This document shows positions 61,498 to 64,000 of a stretch of DNA of 64,000 nucleotides, in pieces. Made by a program: the position numbers and the translations under genes. The stretch is taken from assembly GCA_030745755.1 (NCBI GenBank), contig JASLOA010000010.1, forward strand, positions 1 to 64,000, read 5' to 3'. This DNA is from Kiritimatiellia bacterium. Lineage in GTDB: Bacteria > Verrucomicrobiota > Kiritimatiellia > UBA8416 > JABMPJ01. Below the pieces are notes generated by a model. The model was given only the letters and a program-made list of their open reading frames with translations, was not told the origin of the DNA and made no database searches. Every line of letters begins with the position of its first letter. The first letter of the stretch is position 1.

Positions 61498-62391
61498 CTA
61501 TCCCCACAGGCTGCGGGGGTAGCGACCGTTGTCCACCAGCCGGGCAATCTCCTCAACCACGCGCGCCTTGTCTTCCGCATAGGTGGTGCCGAACCAGGTG
61601 CAGGGCGTGGGCAGAACATCGACCGTTGCCTCGCCCTGTTTGATCATGGTATCCACGACGCTCGGCAGGAAGAACTCAGCTTTCGGCTCCTGTCCCGATG
61701 TGGCCAGGAACTCGGCAAACTGCTTCTCCAGCGCAGTAAAAACAGAAGGCTTCAGTGCCCATGTGTTCATGGAGACGATGGTGTCACCGGGAAAGCTCTC
61801 ACCTCTCTCTTCAGAGCAAAACCTGTCTCCATCGGCGCTGATCGCGGTATGCTCGACCACCCCGGCCAGTTGCCCGTCCACGACATCGCAAACGCCGCGC
61901 GCGACAGTGCCGTGCGCCGTCACGGTGTTGCGCAGGGTGAAGCCGGCCATGGCATAGCGGGATGCATCGGCGGCGGTCTCGTCTAGAAACGTTCCGAGTA
62001 CCCCAAAGGTCTGGCGACCATAGAAATCGTCGGCGTTAATCACGGCGAATGGCGCGTCCACGGCATCGCGACAGACCAGCGTGGCGTGGGCTGTGCCCCA
62101 GGGTTTCTGGCGCTCGGGAGGCAACGGGTAGTCGTTAAGGCCAACCGTCATCTCCTGGCAGACGTAAGCCGTCTCGATGTGTTGGCCAATGCGGTTGCCC
62201 AGGACCTCGCGGAAGGTCTCCTCGATGTCCTTCCGCACGACGAATACGACCCGCTCGAATCCGGCCTGAATGGCATCATAGACAGAGTAATCCAGAATGA
62301 ACTCGCCAGACGGCCCCACGGGGTCCATCTGTTTCAGTCCACCGTATCGACTCCCCATTCCCGCCGCCAGGACAACCAGAGTGTTCTTCAT
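61498..62391 (-). CDS. Nucleotidyltransferase (NDP-sugar pyrophosphorylase-like)
   Basis: A 297-residue NTP-transferase-fold protein. It begins MKNTLVVLAAGMGSRYGGLKQ, the nucleotide-binding signature (with GSRYGG in place of the usual GSRL), and shows VINADDFYG (metal Asp pair) and later GDTIVSMNTWAL. It probably activates a sugar phosphate for surface glycan synthesis. ATG 62391 is used because the shorter N-terminus matches the family. The GTP/UTP preference cannot be read from the sequence. Confidence 0.88.
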   Translation of the reverse strand: MKNTLVVLAAGMGSRYGGLKQMDPVGPSGEFILDYSVYDAIQAGFERVVFVVRKDIEETFREVLGNRIGQHIETAYVCQEMTVGLNDYPLPPERQKPWGTAHATLVCRDAVDAPFAVINADDFYGRQTFGVLGTFLDETAADASRYAMAGFTLRNTVTAHGTVARGVCDVVDGQLAGVVEHTAISADGDRFCSEERGESFPGDTIVSMNTWALKPSVFTALEKQFAEFLATSGQEPKAEFFLPSVVDTMIKQGEATVDVLPTPCTWFGTTYAEDKARVVEEIARLVDNGRYPRSLWG

Positions 62392-62465
62392 AGCCCAAAG
62401 CTTATAGCAAGGCGCCGAACGAGATGCAATCACCCGCCACTCACCACCTACCTTTTGGCACCTTA

Positions 62466-62569
62466 ATCCTTTGCGATCTCGGCTCGCTGGGGACAGCTCG
62501 CCCTACCTGCCTGCAGCGGGATGGGTTGGGTAGGGCGAGCCGTCCCGGCGAGCCGAGATCGCAAAGGAT
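62466..62569. repeat. Long imperfect palindrome
   Basis: The left arm starts ATCCTTTGCGATCTCGGCTC and ends GCTCGCCCTACC; the right arm starts GGGTAGGGCGAGC and ends AGCCGAGATCGCAAAGGAT. Together the arms span 104 bases. It fills the gap between two divergent genes and encodes nothing, apart from possible transcript ends. Confidence 0.85.
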
Positions 62570-62659
62570 CAGGAGTTTGGCATCCCGGCACAAGCCGGTG
62601 CTTGCTTGTTATGGAAAAACGTGGTTGATTTCCGTGGTGGTTGAAACCGTAAGGACCTC

Positions 62660-64000
62660 ATGATCGCGTCCCAGTCAGTTCCGGCAGTTGTTCTCTGGCC
62701 AGCATCACGCTGTACACGGGCATCTACCATCTCCTGCTCTCCTATCATCGCCGTCGCAAACGCACGGATATCACGTTTGCACTGACCTGCTTCGCGATGG
62801 GGCTATACGACATTTTCTGCGCGGGGCTCTACACATCCGTTGCCGCCGAGGATGGCATGATGTGGCAGCGCGCCCAGATGCTGTCGCTTGCACTTGTCGG
62901 CATCGCGTTTGTCTGGTTCTGTTCCGACTACACTGGGGCTGTGTCTCGACGCTTCCGCCTGGCCAGCACGGGCTTCTTTGTGGTGATGGCCCTCACGATG
63001 GCCGCGGCACCCGATTCCATCATCTTCCGTGTTGACCGCCCGGTTCTGAGAGCGTTCCGCTTCCTGGGCAGATCCGTGAGCTATCGTGAGGTGGAGTTCT
63101 CGCTTGTGGGCACATCCTTCCATCTGCTGTGCATTCTCGCGTTCATCTACATGCTGATCGTGGGGCTGCGCTTCTACCAGCGCGAAAGTCCCCAGCGCGC
63201 GGTTCCGCTCATGGCGGCGTTGGTTTGCTTCTTCTTCGGGGTCGTCCACGATTCCGCCGTGGCGGCCGGGATGATCCAGTCGATCTACCTGCTGGAGTAC
63301 TCCTATATGGGCATGGTGTTCCTGATGGCGGCGCGTCTTTCAACCGAGGTCGCGGAAGTTTCCCAGACCCGGGCCCTGCTGAACGAGATGGAAACACGGT
63401 TTCGTGCCTTCTTTCAGAATACAGCAGTCGGGTTGGCGCTGACCGACTGCGACGGCATTGTGAAACGCGCCAACCCGGGGCTGAGTCAGATGTTTGGGGA
63501 ATCGGCCACGTCGCTGGTTGGCCAATCTGTGCTGGACCATTTTCATTCAGACGACCGGGCGACCCTGACGCGCATGATGGATCGAATTATTAACGGCCAG
63601 GGCAACACGTTTCGCTCGGAAAGACGCTTCCAGTGGCCGGACGGCAGTGTCTTCTGGGGCGACATCTCGATTTCAACAGTGAGTAGCGCCGACAGCACAG
63701 AGGAGCTGGAGGGCCTGATCTGGATCATTGTCGGCATCACGGAGCGTCGGCGCGCAGTCGATTCGCTACGGGGGCTTAACGAGGAGCTGGAAACCCGGGT
63801 TCAAAACCGTACGCGTACACTGATCGAGACCAACCGCCGTCTCGAAGACTCCCTCCAGAAACTGCGTGATGATGAGGAGGCCGGTAAATCAATTCAGACC
63901 AGTCTGTTGCCCCCGCCCATCGAGCAGATCGGGCCACTTGTATTCTCGCGCTATCTGGAACCATCCTTCTACGTGAGTGGCGATTTCGTGGACTACTTCC
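62660..64000 (+). CDS. Membrane PAS-SpoIIE (PP2C) sensor phosphatase, start frameshifted, 3' truncated
   Basis: The frame from 62653 is open to the window end, so the gene is cut off here. Hydrophobic helices fill about 62701-63350 (SITLYTGIYHLLLSYH, LMAALVCFFFGVVHDS, MGMVFLMAARL). A PAS domain follows (about 63390-63760; FFQNTAVGLALTDCDG), then a coiled coil (63775-63885), then a SpoIIE-type PP2C start with SIQTSLLPPP and SGDFVDYF. The likely start ATG at 62660 is in another frame (MIASQSVPAVVLWP), so an indel near 62690-62700 is inferred; the first in-frame ATG is 62797, inside a predicted helix. Such proteins control anti-sigma antagonists. Confidence 0.75.

Overview
The window looks like chromosomal DNA of an anaerobic, Gram-negative bacterium of the PVC superphylum, probably close to Kiritimatiellota/Lentisphaerota. 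This is inferred from gene content, not from a marker-gene phylogeny. The clues are a Ser/Thr kinase fused to WD40 repeats, a huge ExbB/ExbD-linked PD40/toroid protein, an extracellular subtilase with a calcium-binding spacer of the PVC type, a PPi-type phosphofructokinase, rubredoxin, a sodium-pumping oxaloacetate decarboxylase, and the mercury-methylation pair hgcAB. The DNA is GC-rich, so long antisense open frames are common and were discarded. No prophage, CRISPR array, rRNA operon or transposase gene was seen.

Layout. 1-480: tRNA-Thr, rubredoxin, tRNA-Glu. 0.6-2.1 kb: a small cell-surface protein and a glycosyltransferase. 2.2-5.1 kb: PPi-type PFK, purM and an orphan response regulator framed by two copies of a miniature palindromic element. 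5.4-11.3 kb: M20 dipeptidase, recD2, a lipoprotein, a HAD-like protein and upp. 11.3-16.6 kb: a divergent pair, Ser/Thr kinase-WD40 and FHA-GAF-histidine kinase. 16.7-25.3 kb: beta-CASP nuclease, thiD, phosphohexomutase, typA, parvulin lipoprotein, spermidine-synthase-like protein and a phosphodiesterase. 25.3-33.5 kb (minus strand): an operon of TPR protein, ExbB, ExbD and a 1268-residue PD40/TonB-like/toroid protein. 33.6-36 kb: glyoxalase II-like protein, YjbQ and a sugar isomerase-like protein. 36-42.6 kb: Na+/amino acid symporter, Na+/phosphate cotransporter-like protein and oadGBA. 42.7-46.7 kb (minus): nucleotide-sugar dehydrogenase, hgcA, hgcB, SrkA-like kinase. 46.8-52.7 kb: radical SAM protein, inositol-phosphatase-like protein, response regulator, RmlD-like reductase, formylglycine-enzyme-domain protein, apt. 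52.9-59.5 kb: subtilase, omptin and an MscS-cyclic-nucleotide channel. 59.7-64 kb: DUF362 protein, HU, nucleotidyltransferase and a membrane PAS-SpoIIE sensor cut by the window end and apparently frameshifted near its start.

How the genes work together. OadGBA would turn oxaloacetate decarboxylation into a sodium gradient, which the neighbouring Na+-dependent symporters could use. HgcA and HgcB together would methylate inorganic mercury. The TPR/ExbB/ExbD/toroid operon resembles an energised envelope machine in which the TonB receptor-binding domain is replaced by an alpha/alpha toroid; it is the best candidate here for an undescribed system. At least five recognisable copies, plus two degraded ones, of a roughly 155-180 bp palindromic MITE-like element sit between genes and in two cases supply a gene's stop codon. 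Several other long imperfect palindromes occupy the remaining gaps.
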